Assembly: GCA_904501735.1 (NCBI GenBank)
Contig: CAJGBY010000004.1
Coordinates: forward strand, 62,001-126,000
DNA from: an uncultured Muribaculaceae bacterium
GTDB taxonomy: Bacteria > Bacteroidota > Bacteroidia > Bacteroidales > Muribaculaceae
Length of the DNA: 64,000 bases
Direction: 5' to 3'
Positions 52,011-61,398 of the stretch are shown here, piece by piece. Both the position numbers and the translations under genes were made by a program. The stretch's first letter is position 1, and each line of letters starts with the position of its first letter. Below the pieces are notes generated by a model. That model had not been told where the DNA came from, did not search any database, and saw only the letters and a list, made by a program, of their open reading frames with translations.

Positions 52011-52048
52011 GCCGCACGACAAGAAAGGTTGTTGGGCGGCGCTTTTTT
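52011..52048 (+). terminator. Terminator of the sigma factor operon
   Basis: Arms gccgcacgacaa and ttgttgggcggc form an imperfect 12-bp stem, followed after gc by six T residues. Confidence 0.75.
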
Positions 52049-52204
52049 GTTGTTGAAAAACGCAATGGGCTGTTGAAAACTCCAGAGTTATTAACAAAAA
52101 AGCCCACTTATCAACAATTTTGTCATTTTTAGGTCTGAAAATTAGGCATATATGCGTAAAAAATAATTCCTTTGCATTGTAAAAAAGAAAGCTTGACTAA
52201 TAAT

Positions 52205-52981
52205 ATGGGAAAGATAATTGCAATAGCAAATCAAAAGGGTGGTGTGGGTAAGACCACTACATCAATCAACTTGGCAGCATCACTTGCCGTACAAGGTAAG
52301 AAAGTGCTTATCATCGATGCCGATCCACAGGCTAATGCTACATCGGGATTGGGTATTGATCCAAAGCAAATGTCGTCGTCGATATATGAATGCTTGGTAG
52401 ACGATTATCCATTGGAAGGCACTCAAGTGAAGACTTGTGTTGACAAGTTGGAACTTGTGGGTTCACGCATCGACCTTGTGGGAGCCGAACTTGAACTTAT
52501 CAACAAGCCTAATCGCGAACGAGTGTTGCGCAATCTTCTTACTCAAGTAATCGATAAGTATGACTTTGTGTTGATTGACTGTAGTCCATCGCTTGGTCTT
52601 ATCACAGTGAATGCGCTCACAGCGGCCGACTCGGTGATTATACCAGTGCAAGCCGAATATTTTGCTCTTGAAGGAATCAGCAAATTGCTTAACACAATAC
52701 GCATCATTAAGTCGAAGTTGAACCCTGACTTGCAAATTGAAGGATTCTTGTTGACAATGTATGATGCACGCTTGCGTCTTGCTAATCAGATATACGAAGA
52801 ACTAAAGGGACACTTTGGTGATATGGTGTTCGACACAGTTATTCCTCGTAATATTCGTTTGAGTGAGGCTCCAAGTCACGGCTTGCCAGTAATCCTTTAT
52901 GATGCATCAAGTAGAGGTGCCACAAGCCACTTGCAACTTGCTAAGGAAATAATAGCTAAGAATCGTAAAAGAAAGAATTGA
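52205..52981 (+). CDS. parA: Chromosome partitioning ATPase ParA/Soj
   Basis: A 258-residue Walker-type ATPase that moves the origin with ParB. The deviant Walker A is KGGVGKTTTS near the N-terminus, followed by VLIIDADPQANATSGLG and DFVLIDCSPSLGLITVNAL. The start at 52205 is the usual MGKIIAIANQKGG; an upstream in-frame ATG at 52172 would add an unconserved leader. parB follows after 31 bases. Confidence 0.95.
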   Translation: MGKIIAIANQKGGVGKTTTSINLAASLAVQGKKVLIIDADPQANATSGLGIDPKQMSSSIYECLVDDYPLEGTQVKTCVDKLELVGSRIDLVGAELELINKPNRERVLRNLLTQVIDKYDFVLIDCSPSLGLITVNALTAADSVIIPVQAEYFALEGISKLLNTIRIIKSKLNPDLQIEGFLLTMYDARLRLANQIYEELKGHFGDMVFDTVIPRNIRLSEAPSHGLPVILYDASSRGATSHLQLAKEIIAKNRKRKN

Positions 52982-53012
52982 AAAACCACAACAAAATTAG
53001 AACAAACAATCT

Positions 53013-53915
53013 ATGGCAGTAAAAAGAAATGCTTTGGGTAGAGGGCTCGACTCTCTTATTTCGATGGACGATGTGCAAACCGGTGGCTCATCGGCAATCA
53101 ACGAAATACCTGTAGAGCAAATAGCTCCAAATCCCGACCAACCAAGAAATTTCTTCGACGAAACAGCTCTTGAAGAGTTGGCAATGTCAATCAGAGAACT
53201 TGGTATCATTCAGCCACTAACATTGCGCAAAGTGGCAGCCGACAGTTATCAGATTATTTCGGGTGAACGCCGCTATCGTGCAGCAAAACTTGCTGGACTC
53301 GACACTGTGCCTGCTTACATTCGCACAGCAACCGATACCGAACTCACCGAAATGGCACTTATCGAAAACATTCAACGCGAAGATTTGAATGCTATCGAAA
53401 TTGCACTTACTTTTAAGAAACTTATCGAACAATATAAGCTCACTCAAGAGCGTTTGAGCGAGCGCATAGGTAAAAAACGCGCTACGATAGCCAATTTCTT
53501 GCGTCTATTGCGTTTGCCAGCCGAAGTGCAACTTGGATTGCGCGACCGCTTGGTGGATATGGGACACGCGAGAGCTATTTTGATGGTAGATCAGCCTGCA
53601 CTACAGTTAAAACTTTATAATGAAACTATTAAAAAAAGTTTATCGGTGCGTCAGGTTGAAGCTCTTGCAAAACAGTATCAAGAAGGTGGAATTGATACTG
53701 AAACCGCATCGTCTACACCAGCTAAACGCTTGAATAGCAGTGAGTACAAGATTTTGGAACGCCATTTGTCATCGGCATTTTCAACTGCGGTTAAGTTCTC
53801 ATGCGATGTAAATGGTAAAGGAAAAATAACATTTCCTTTCAAAAATGAGGCTGAACTTGAGCGATTAATTACTATCTTTGACAAATTAAAAAATGAAGAT
53901 TCGCAAAAATCGTAA
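53013..53915 (+). CDS. parB: Chromosome partitioning protein ParB/Spo0J
   Basis: A 300-residue CTP-dependent parS-binding clamp. The ParB N-terminal domain has ALGRGLDSLI, PNPDQPRNFFDE, and the CTP motif GERRYRAAKLAGL with TEMALIENIQREDLN. A central HTH follows (TQERLSERIGKKRATIANFLRLL), then a C-terminal dimer region. parA lies just upstream. No good parS site was found in the window. Confidence 0.95.
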   Translation: MAVKRNALGRGLDSLISMDDVQTGGSSAINEIPVEQIAPNPDQPRNFFDETALEELAMSIRELGIIQPLTLRKVAADSYQIISGERRYRAAKLAGLDTVPAYIRTATDTELTEMALIENIQREDLNAIEIALTFKKLIEQYKLTQERLSERIGKKRATIANFLRLLRLPAEVQLGLRDRLVDMGHARAILMVDQPALQLKLYNETIKKSLSVRQVEALAKQYQEGGIDTETASSTPAKRLNSSEYKILERHLSSAFSTAVKFSCDVNGKGKITFPFKNEAELERLITIFDKLKNEDSQKS

Positions 53916-53952
53916 AAAATGAGGGTTGCGAATCGCCTTGATTTGTGCGTTA

Positions 53953-54702
53953 GTGAACGAAAAAAATAACATATTGAGAAGCTTTATAGCAAGTGTGGCG
54001 TTGTTGCTGGGCTTGCTATTGCCGTTTTCGATAGATGCACAAGAAATTGACTCATTGCGTGTGGCTGAGCCCATAGTAAAAGTGGATTCGCTCGTGGAAG
54101 CCGACTCACTTTCGGTGGCACTTGCGAAAGAAATGAAGCATTTACAAGATTCGTTGGCAAAAGACTCGCTTTTGAAAGCCGAATATGGTAATGTGCGTAA
54201 TTTTATTCCTGATCCTAATCGTGCTATGTGGTTGTCGCTACTATGCCCAGGTCTCGGACAGGTGTATAACCGTCGTTACTGGAAGTTGCCGATAGTGGTG
54301 GGTGGTTTTGTAGGTTTCGGATATGCTACATCGTGGAATAACCGAATGCTTCAGGACTATACTAAGGCCTATCGCGATGCAATGGACAATGACCCAGCTA
54401 CCAAGAGCTATATGGATTTGTATCCACCCAACTATAAGGAGGAAAACATCGATATGGAGTGGCTCAAGCGAATGCTGAAATCGAAAAAAGACTTCTATCG
54501 TCGCAACAAAGAAATGTGTGTCATTGGCGTTGTGGCAATGTATGCATTGTGTGCTATAGATGCATATGTAGATGCGTCGCTTATGCAATTCGATATTAGC
54601 GATGACTTATCGATGAAGGTGAAGCCTGCAGTGATGGAACCTAACTATGTGGTGCAAGGTAAATTGCCATCGATGGGAGTGCAATGTGCATTTAGCTTTT
54701 AA
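53953..54702 (+). CDS. DUF5683 membrane protein
   Basis: A protein of about 249 residues with signal peptide (LRSFIASVALLLGLLLPFSIDAQ), a Ser/Asp/Leu-rich stretch, and the conserved core NRAMWLSLLCPGLGQVYNRRYWKLPIVVGGFVGFGY. A C-terminal membrane helix (VIGVVAMYALCAIDAYVDA) follows. The start is uncertain: no ATG fits, and the GTG at 53953 gives a normal signal, while a TTG at 53926 would add nine residues. The gene follows parB closely and precedes the lytic transglycosylase, a conserved Bacteroidota neighbourhood. Function unknown. Confidence 0.75.
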   Translation: MNEKNNILRSFIASVALLLGLLLPFSIDAQEIDSLRVAEPIVKVDSLVEADSLSVALAKEMKHLQDSLAKDSLLKAEYGNVRNFIPDPNRAMWLSLLCPGLGQVYNRRYWKLPIVVGGFVGFGYATSWNNRMLQDYTKAYRDAMDNDPATKSYMDLYPPNYKEENIDMEWLKRMLKSKKDFYRRNKEMCVIGVVAMYALCAIDAYVDASLMQFDISDDLSMKVKPAVMEPNYVVQGKLPSMGVQCAFSF

Positions 54703-54743
54703 CTATTAGAAAAATATAAGTACAGAGATATAAACTTAGCTTG

Positions 54744-56606
54744 ATGAAAAAGAAACTTTTAATATTACTATTTTCGGGAATGATGTCGGCAGGTGTTGTG
54801 AACGCTGCCCCAAAACAAAATATCCTAAGCGTTAGAGATGCGTTGACCGATACATCGGCTGTTGCACCTCTAAGCTTTGACACCGATACTGAAGCGTTGC
54901 TTCAAAATTGGTATTTGCAGAATTATGCTATACTTGATGAAGAAGTAGAAAAGAAATCGACAGGCGATGTGAGCGATGAAGTGTATATTGAGCGCTTGAG
55001 TAAGATTCCTTCAACAATCGAAATGCCTTACAACTCGGAAGTGCGTCGATTTATCGATATGTATATAGTGAAAAAGCGTACACTTGTGGAAGCAATGCTT
55101 GGTATGAGTCTTTACTATATGCCTATTTTCGAACAAGCACTCGAACAAGAAGGTTTGCCTCTCGAACTAAAATATCTTCCAGTGGTAGAGTCGGCTCTCG
55201 ACCCAACAGCAAAATCGCCAGTAGGTGCAGCAGGGTTGTGGCAATTTATGATTCGCACAGGTAAAGGTCTTGGTTTGGAAGTGAACTCACTTGTCGATGA
55301 ACGCCTCGACCCTTATAAGTCGTCGGTAAAGGCAGCTAAGTATTTGAAAGAACTGTATAATATATATGGCGATTGGTCGCTTGCTATTGCAGCCTACAAC
55401 TGTGGTCCTGGTAAGGTGAATCAAGCTATTAGAAATGCAGGAGGAACAGGCAAAGACTTCTGGCAAATCTATGCATTTTTGCCAAGAGAAACTCGTGGTT
55501 ATGTGCCAGCATTCATCGCGGCTAATTATGCAATGACTTATTTCAAGCACCACAATATTAGCCCAGTATTGGCTAAGAAGCCTATTTTGGTGGATACAGT
55601 ACAAGTGAATCGTAGAGTACACTTCAAGCAGATTGCCGAAGTGTTGAATTTGCCTATCGAAGCATTGCGCGTGCTTAATCCACAATATCGCAAAGATGTG
55701 ATTCCAGGAAATTCTCGTCCTTATACACTTGCTCTACCTTCGCAACAAATCTATAGCTATCTATTGAGCGAAGATAGTATCACAGGCTATAATACTAAGA
55801 AGTATCAACCTCGCAAGGTGGTTGAACCTCAAATGGAACAAATAGCATCGGACGAAAATGGTGAATATACCTACGAAAAGCGTACCGTAACAAAGACTCA
55901 CAAGGTGCGCAAGGGTGAAACTTTGGGTAAGATTGCTAAACGATATGGCACATCATCATCGGCAATCAAGCGTGCAAATGGTTTGAAGAGTAATGCGCTT
56001 AAGGCAGGTCAACGCCTAAAGATCAAGGTAATCGAAAATGTGAAGGTGTATCGCAAGGTTGAAGAAGATTCGGCCGAAATGGCAGCTACTGAAGATGCAA
56101 TCTTGAAGGCCGCTATTACTCCTGATGAAGACAAGCCAAAGGCAGAAGCTAAGGAAGAAAAGAAGGTTGCAAAGAAGCAAGAACCTAAGCGTGAAGTGGT
56201 TGAGGATGACAATGAAGATGAATTCGACAACTTTACAGGTACTCACAAGGTGAAGAAGGGCGAAAATCTATCGATTATTGCCAATAAATATGGTGTTACA
56301 GTTACCGACTTGAAGCAAGCAAATGGCTTGAAGAATAACAATCTTAAGGCAGGTCAACGCTTGAAAGTGCCTAAGGGTAAGGAAAAGGTTGAAAATGTGT
56401 CGTCGTCGGTTACTCACACAGTGCGCTCTGGCGAATCGCTTTACCTTATTGCTGAACATTATGGCGTAACAGTGAATGCTATCAAGAATGCAAACAACTT
56501 GAGTGGTAACAGCATCAAGCCAGGTCAAAAATTGACTATCCCAAAGAAGAGTGCATCTAAAAATACTTCTCGTTCAAAAGCAAAATCGAGCAAAAAGAAG
56601 AAGTAA
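54744..56606 (+). CDS. MltD-like lytic transglycosylase with three LysM domains
   Basis: Cleaves peptidoglycan glycan strands. The 620-residue protein has a signal peptide (MKKKLLILLFSGMMSAGVVNA), an SLT domain with catalytic E149 in PVVESALDPTAKSPVGAAGLWQFM and AIAAYNCGPGKVNQAIR, and three C-terminal LysM repeats at about 385-430, 500-545 and 555-600 (HKVRKGETLGKIAKRYG, HKVKKGENLSIIANKYG, HTVRSGESLYLIAEHYG). A Lys/Glu-rich linker separates LysM 1 and 2, and the end is Ser/Lys-rich. An in-frame TTG at 54741 is not preferred. Terminated by a strong hairpin. Confidence 0.93.
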   Translation: MKKKLLILLFSGMMSAGVVNAAPKQNILSVRDALTDTSAVAPLSFDTDTEALLQNWYLQNYAILDEEVEKKSTGDVSDEVYIERLSKIPSTIEMPYNSEVRRFIDMYIVKKRTLVEAMLGMSLYYMPIFEQALEQEGLPLELKYLPVVESALDPTAKSPVGAAGLWQFMIRTGKGLGLEVNSLVDERLDPYKSSVKAAKYLKELYNIYGDWSLAIAAYNCGPGKVNQAIRNAGGTGKDFWQIYAFLPRETRGYVPAFIAANYAMTYFKHHNISPVLAKKPILVDTVQVNRRVHFKQIAEVLNLPIEALRVLNPQYRKDVIPGNSRPYTLALPSQQIYSYLLSEDSITGYNTKKYQPRKVVEPQMEQIASDENGEYTYEKRTVTKTHKVRKGETLGKIAKRYGTSSSAIKRANGLKSNALKAGQRLKIKVIENVKVYRKVEEDSAEMAATEDAILKAAITPDEDKPKAEAKEEKKVAKKQEPKREVVEDDNEDEFDNFTGTHKVKKGENLSIIANKYGVTVTDLKQANGLKNNNLKAGQRLKVPKGKEKVENVSSSVTHTVRSGESLYLIAEHYGVTVNAIKNANNLSGNSIKPGQKLTIPKKSASKNTSRSKAKSSKKKK

Positions 56607-56633
56607 AGAATAATTATAATGCAATTATAACAG

Positions 56634-56673
56634 AAAGAGGTGTACTCGATGCAATCGGTGGTACACCTCTTTT
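56634..56673 (+). terminator. Terminator of the lytic transglycosylase gene
   Basis: Arms aaagaggtgtac and gtacacctcttt form a perfect 12-bp stem with a 15-base loop and a T run at its end. Confidence 0.8.
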
Positions 56674-56811
56674 GTATTGTATAAGTGTGTAAAGTTGTCA
56701 TTTTTTTAGAATAGTAAACGCAAAAACCATACATTGAGGGAAAAAAATAAGAAAAATCGTATAAAAATGCGTTTTTTGTGGCGAAAGTATTTCTAATACG
56801 AAAAAAGTTGC

Positions 56812-56819
56812 TAAATTTG
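56812..56819 (+). promoter_or_regulatory. Candidate -7 element of the arginine operon
   Basis: TAAATTTG with a TTTC about 18 bases upstream. The leader before argR is about 40 nt. An ArgR operator was not identified with confidence. Confidence 0.5.
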
Positions 56820-56862
56820 TAACATGAAATAATATGTAATTACTTTTAAAGTTAAAACTTCC

Positions 56863-57369
56863 ATGAGAAATAAAAAAACTCGCCTACAGCTAATCGTAAA
56901 GTTGATTAAGAACAACTGTGTGGGAAGCCAAGATGAACTCGCACACTTGTTGGCAACCAATGGATATGTGGTAACTCAAGCCACATTGTCACGAGACTTG
57001 AAAACATTGAAAGCAACAAAGGTGGCTACCGATATGGGCAGCTATATGTATATCATTCCTGATGGAAACGATTTGCAAGATTCAATGTTGTCGAAGGGTA
57101 TGTCTTATTCATCTTATTCGGTTCATGCTAATAGCTTTGTGTCGCTACAATTTTCGGGACACATGGCGGTGATTAAGACACGCAATGGTTATGCAAGTGG
57201 TCTTGCATACGATATTGATATGAGTAAAACACCTGAAATTTTAGGTACAATTGCTGGTGCTGATACTGTGTTTGCTGTGATGCGTGAGGACTTGACTCGT
57301 GAAGAAGCAAAGAATCTTTTCGCGAAGTTCTTGCCTTTGATGGTTGACGAAGAAGGTGCTGTGGAATAA
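56863..57369 (+). CDS. argR: Arginine repressor ArgR
   Basis: A 168-residue regulator with an N-terminal winged helix (LIKNNCVGSQDELAHLLATNGY, TQATLSRDLKTLKATKV) and a C-terminal arginine-binding hexamer domain (AGADTVFAVMREDLTREEA). Expected to control the arginine genes that follow. It is first in the cluster, which suggests autoregulation. Confidence 0.92.
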   Translation: MRNKKTRLQLIVKLIKNNCVGSQDELAHLLATNGYVVTQATLSRDLKTLKATKVATDMGSYMYIIPDGNDLQDSMLSKGMSYSSYSVHANSFVSLQFSGHMAVIKTRNGYASGLAYDIDMSKTPEILGTIAGADTVFAVMREDLTREEAKNLFAKFLPLMVDEEGAVE

Positions 57370-57413
57370 CTGCAGTCGCACACCAAAATATAAAGATTGT
57401 TTTAAAATAAAGA

Positions 57414-57974
57414 ATGATTAATCCAGAAGAAATCGAAATCGTTGTTGCAAGTGCAGAGCATGTGAAATATGTAGATGAAGTGCTCGACACTATTAATCGT
57501 GCAGCAAAAGTGCGTGGCACAGGTATCGCAAAGCGTTCGCCTGAATATGTCAAGCAAAAAATGATAGAGGGTAAAGCCGTGCTTGCGCTTTATCATGGCG
57601 AATTTGCTGGATTCAGTTACATTGAGTGCTGGAGTAATAAGAGATTCGTAGCAAATTCGGGTTTGATAGTTAATCCTGATTTTCGCAATTTAGGATTGGC
57701 AAAGCGCATTAAGCGACGAATTTTTGATTTATCGCGTGAAAAGTTTCCTGAAGCAAAGATTTTTAGCTTGACCACAGGGGAGGCGGTAATGAAAATAAAT
57801 AGCGAGCTTGGATTCCGTCCAGCTACATTCCCAATGCTTACCGATGATGAAGCATTTTGGCGTGGATGCGAAAGTTGCGTAAATTTTGATATTCTACAAC
57901 GCAATGGTCGACGAATGTGTTTGTGCACAGGGTTGCTTTACGATCCAGCCGAACATCAAGAGACTGAAAAATAA
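57414..57974 (+). CDS. GNAT acyltransferase, probable acylglutamate synthase of arginine synthesis
   Basis: A 186-residue GNAT protein. The CoA-binding strand-loop is LIVNPDFRNLGLAKRIKRRIF. The N-terminus (IVVASAEHVKYVDEVLDTINRAAKVRGTGIAKRSP) resembles short NAGS-like GNAT proteins. It lies between argR and argG, where no argA or argJ is present, so it most likely makes N-acetyl- or N-succinylglutamate for the pathway. Bacteroides fragilis is known to use succinylated intermediates, so the acyl group is open. The assignment rests on context and fold. Confidence 0.75.
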   Translation: MINPEEIEIVVASAEHVKYVDEVLDTINRAAKVRGTGIAKRSPEYVKQKMIEGKAVLALYHGEFAGFSYIECWSNKRFVANSGLIVNPDFRNLGLAKRIKRRIFDLSREKFPEAKIFSLTTGEAVMKINSELGFRPATFPMLTDDEAFWRGCESCVNFDILQRNGRRMCLCTGLLYDPAEHQETEK

Positions 57975-58004
57975 TTTTAGAAGACTTTATTTATAAATAC
58001 AAAA

Positions 58005-59216
58005 ATGGAAAAGAAAAAAGTGGTGTTGGCATTTAGTGGTGGTCTTGATACCTCATATTGCGTAAAATACCTAACTGAAGATTGTGGATATGAAGTGTAT
58101 ACAGCCATTGCTAACACAGGTGGCTTTAATGCACAAGAATTGAAAGCTATTGAAGAGCGTGCTCTTGCACTTGGTGCAGTGCAACACGCTACTCTCGACA
58201 TAACTCAAGAATACTATGAAAAGAGTATTCGCTACATGGTGTTTGGTAATGTGTTGCGTAATGGTACTTACCCAATTTCGGTAAGTTCGGAACGCATCTT
58301 CCAAGCACTTGCTATCATCAACTATGCTAAGAGCGTAGGTGCTAAGTATGTGGCTCATGGTAGTACAAGTGCTGGTAATGACCAAATCCGTTTTGACCTT
58401 ACATTCCAAATCCTTGCACCTGAAATTGAGATTATCACTCCTACTCGCGACAAGAACCTTACTCGTGAGTATGAAATCAACTATTTGAAGGAACATGGAT
58501 ATGAAGCCGATTTCACTAAGCTCGAATATAGTATCAACAAGGGCTTGTGGGGAACAAGTATCGGTGGTAAGGAAACTTTGAAGAGCAACGAAACTCTTCC
58601 TGAAGAAGCTTACCCAACACAAATGACTGCTACTGAAGAAAGTCGCATCACTCTTGACTTTGAACAAGGTGAAATTGCAGCTATCAACGGTTTGAAGTTT
58701 GACGACAAGGTGGCAGCTATCCAATATCTTGAAGAAGTGGTAGAACCTTACGCACTTGGTCGCGATATGCACATTGGCGATACTATTATCGGTATCAAGG
58801 GTCGTGTAGGTTTCGAAGCTGGCGCTCCAATGCTTATCATTGCTGCTCACAAGATGCTCGAAAAGCACACTTTGACTAAGTGGCAACAATATTGGAAGGA
58901 TCAAATAGGTACTTGGTACGGTATGTTCCTTCACGAAGCACAATATCTTGAACCAGTGATGCGCGATATGGAAGCATTCCTTGAATCATCACAAGATAAT
59001 GTAACAGGTCGTGTAATTGTTGACTTGAAGCCTTATCACTATGTGCTTGTGGGCGTTGAAAGTCCATTTGACTTGATGAAGAGCGACTTCGGTGAATATG
59101 GCGAATTGAGTAAGGGTTGGACTGCCGACGATGTGAAAGGATTTACTCGCATTCTTGGCAACCAAATGAAGATATTCCATAACATTCAAAAAAGAAACGG
59201 TAAAACAGACGAATAA
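58005..59216 (+). CDS. argG: Argininosuccinate synthase
   Basis: Joins citrulline and aspartate using ATP. The 403 residues begin with the PP-loop VVLAFSGGLDTSYCVKYL and include AHGSTSAGNDQIRFDL and the tetramer region. The stop overlaps the start of argC by one base (TAATG), a coupled arrangement. Codon use is strongly biased. Confidence 0.95.
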   Translation: MEKKKVVLAFSGGLDTSYCVKYLTEDCGYEVYTAIANTGGFNAQELKAIEERALALGAVQHATLDITQEYYEKSIRYMVFGNVLRNGTYPISVSSERIFQALAIINYAKSVGAKYVAHGSTSAGNDQIRFDLTFQILAPEIEIITPTRDKNLTREYEINYLKEHGYEADFTKLEYSINKGLWGTSIGGKETLKSNETLPEEAYPTQMTATEESRITLDFEQGEIAAINGLKFDDKVAAIQYLEEVVEPYALGRDMHIGDTIIGIKGRVGFEAGAPMLIIAAHKMLEKHTLTKWQQYWKDQIGTWYGMFLHEAQYLEPVMRDMEAFLESSQDNVTGRVIVDLKPYHYVLVGVESPFDLMKSDFGEYGELSKGWTADDVKGFTRILGNQMKIFHNIQKRNGKTDE

Positions 59217-60190
59217 TGATTAAAGCCGGAATTATAGGCGGTGCTGGATATACAGCAGGCGAACTCATAAGATTGCTTGTCAACCACCCCGATGTGGAGT
59301 TGAAGTGGGTGAATAGTGGCAGTAATGCAGGTAATTTGATAACCGATGTTCATCAAGGATTGCTTGGCGAACTTGATATGCGTTTCACTTCGGAAACTCC
59401 TTGGGACGAGATTGATGTAGTGTTCTTCTGCACTCCTCATGGCGAAAGCCGCAGGTTCATGGAGTCGAACGAACTACCTGCCGACTTGCGCATTATCGAC
59501 CTTTCGCAAGATTATCGCATTGCAGATGGCGAACACGATTTCTACTACGGGCTGCCCGAAGTAAATCGTCGTCGCATTGTGAAAGAAGGTGCAAAGCATG
59601 TTGCTAATCCAGGCTGTTTTGCTACTGCAATACAGTTGGCATTGGTTCCATTGGCTAAGAACTTGCTTCTCAATAGCGATATCCATGTGAATGCTATCAC
59701 TGGTAGCACTGGTGCAGGCGTGAAGCCAAGCGCAACATCACATTTCTCATGGCGCAACGACAATGTGAGCATCTACAAGCCATTCAAGCATCAACACTTG
59801 GCTGAAATACGCCAAACGCTGTCGGGCTTGCAAAATAGTTTCAAGGCAAGCATCGACTTTATTCCTGTGCGTGGTTGTTTTGCTCGTGGTATCTTTGTAA
59901 CTGCTTACCTTGATTGTCCTATCGAATTGAGCGAAATTCGCAAGTTATATGAGGACTATTATTCCGACCATAATTTTACATTCGTTGTAGATAAGATGCC
60001 CGATTTGAAAGATGTAGTTAACACCAACAAGTGTTTGATCCACCTAATCAAGGAAGATGGAAAACTGCTTGTTGTGAGTGTGATCGACAACTTGTTGAAG
60101 GGTGCGTCGGGTCAAGCTGTGCATAACATGAACCTAATGTTTGGTTTGCATGAGTGCACTGGATTGCGACTTAAGCCATCGGCATTCTAA
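59216..60190 (+). CDS. argC: N-acyl-gamma-glutamyl-phosphate reductase
   Basis: NADPH-dependent third step of arginine synthesis. The 324 residues have the Rossmann motif GIIGGAGYTAGELIRLL, catalytic Cys134 in NPGCFATA, and GSTGAGVKPSATSHFSWR. Coupled to argG by TAATG. A hairpin terminator lies between it and argD. Confidence 0.95.
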   Translation: MIKAGIIGGAGYTAGELIRLLVNHPDVELKWVNSGSNAGNLITDVHQGLLGELDMRFTSETPWDEIDVVFFCTPHGESRRFMESNELPADLRIIDLSQDYRIADGEHDFYYGLPEVNRRRIVKEGAKHVANPGCFATAIQLALVPLAKNLLLNSDIHVNAITGSTGAGVKPSATSHFSWRNDNVSIYKPFKHQHLAEIRQTLSGLQNSFKASIDFIPVRGCFARGIFVTAYLDCPIELSEIRKLYEDYYSDHNFTFVVDKMPDLKDVVNTNKCLIHLIKEDGKLLVVSVIDNLLKGASGQAVHNMNLMFGLHECTGLRLKPSAF

Positions 60191-60221
60191 AATAAGGAGG
60201 ATTTTGCCTCTTGAAAATATG

Positions 60222-60251
60222 AAAGACGGGGCTTGCTCCGTCTTTATTTTT
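60222..60251 (+). terminator. Hairpin between argC and argD
   Basis: Arms aaagacgg and ccgtcttt form an 8-bp stem, extended by a G-C pair, followed by a T-rich run. It looks like a functional terminator inside the arginine cluster. No promoter for argD is evident after it. Confidence 0.75.
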
Positions 60252-60276
60252 AAAACATTACTAAATTGAGACGACT

Positions 60277-61398
60277 ATGAAACTTTTTGATGTATATCCA
60301 CTATTTGATATAGAGATTGTGAAAGGTAGAGGCGTACACACCTACGACGCCGAAGGTACTGAGTACCTCGACCTTTACGGAGGACACGCCGTGATTTCGG
60401 TGGGACACTCACACCCTCATTATGTAGAGGCGTTGCGCAAACAAGCCGAAAACCTTGTGTTCTATTCCAACTCGGTTGTGAACTCGCTACAACAAACGCT
60501 TGCCGACAAGCTCGGTCAAGCATCAGGATATGACGATTACCAATTGTTTCTTGTGAATTCGGGTGCTGAAGCCAACGAAAATGCGTTGAAGCTTGCATCG
60601 TTCCACACCGGAAAACGCCGTGTGTTGTCGTTCAAGAAGGCGTTCCACGGTCGCACATCGCTTGCCGTTGAAGCTACCGACAATCCGAAGATTGTGGCAC
60701 CAGTGAACGAGAGTGGTAACATCACATTTGTTCCTTTTAACGATATTGAAGCTGTTAAAGCCGAACTTGCTAAGGACGATGTGTGCGCAGTGATTATCGA
60801 AGGTATTCAAGGCGTGGGTGGCGTACAAATCCCTGAAGATTCATTCTTGCAAGCACTAAGCGTAGAATGTGAAAAGGCTGGTGCGTTGCTCATTCTTGAT
60901 GAAATTCAGAGTGGATATGGTCGTTCGGGTAAATTCTTTGCTCACCAATATGCTGGAATCCGTCCCGACATCATCACAATGGCAAAAGGTATAGGTAACG
61001 GCTTCCCATTGAGTGGAATGCTTATTTCGCCTAAGATTGAAGCATCTTATGGTATGCTTGGTACTACATTTGGTGGTAATCACTTGGCTTGTGCAGCCGG
61101 TATAGCTGTGCTTGAGATTTTCGAACAAGAAAACCTTGTAGAAAATTCTCGCGAAGTGGGCGAATACCTTATGGAACAGCTACGCGCATTCCCTCAAATC
61201 AAGGAGGTGCGTGGTCGTGGATTGATGATAGGTATTGAATTTGAAGAACCAGTGAAGGAGCTTCGTCGCAAGTTGCTTTTCGAACAAAAAGTGTTCACAG
61301 GAGCGTCGGGCACAAATGTGCTTCGCCTTCTTCCTCCATTGGTGCTTACAAAGGCCGATGCCGACGAATTTATTAAGAGATTTAAAGCAGTACTATAA
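60277..61398 (+). CDS. argD: Acylornithine aminotransferase
   Basis: PLP enzyme of arginine synthesis, 373 residues. The PLP lysine is K237 in DIITMAKGIGNGFP. NSGAEANENALKLAS binds the cofactor, and LLILDEIQSGYGRSG is the conserved aspartate region. The length fits the biosynthetic subgroup. The stop overlaps the proC start by one base (TAATG). Confidence 0.93.
   Translation: MKLFDVYPLFDIEIVKGRGVHTYDAEGTEYLDLYGGHAVISVGHSHPHYVEALRKQAENLVFYSNSVVNSLQQTLADKLGQASGYDDYQLFLVNSGAEANENALKLASFHTGKRRVLSFKKAFHGRTSLAVEATDNPKIVAPVNESGNITFVPFNDIEAVKAELAKDDVCAVIIEGIQGVGGVQIPEDSFLQALSVECEKAGALLILDEIQSGYGRSGKFFAHQYAGIRPDIITMAKGIGNGFPLSGMLISPKIEASYGMLGTTFGGNHLACAAGIAVLEIFEQENLVENSREVGEYLMEQLRAFPQIKEVRGRGLMIGIEFEEPVKELRRKLLFEQKVFTGASGTNVLRLLPPLVLTKADADEFIKRFKAVL

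Noticed and set aside
58071..58943. Long minus-strand open frame of 290 codons opposite argG
   Set aside because: Its protein has no recognisable domain and the composition of a shadow frame; argG on the other strand is certain.
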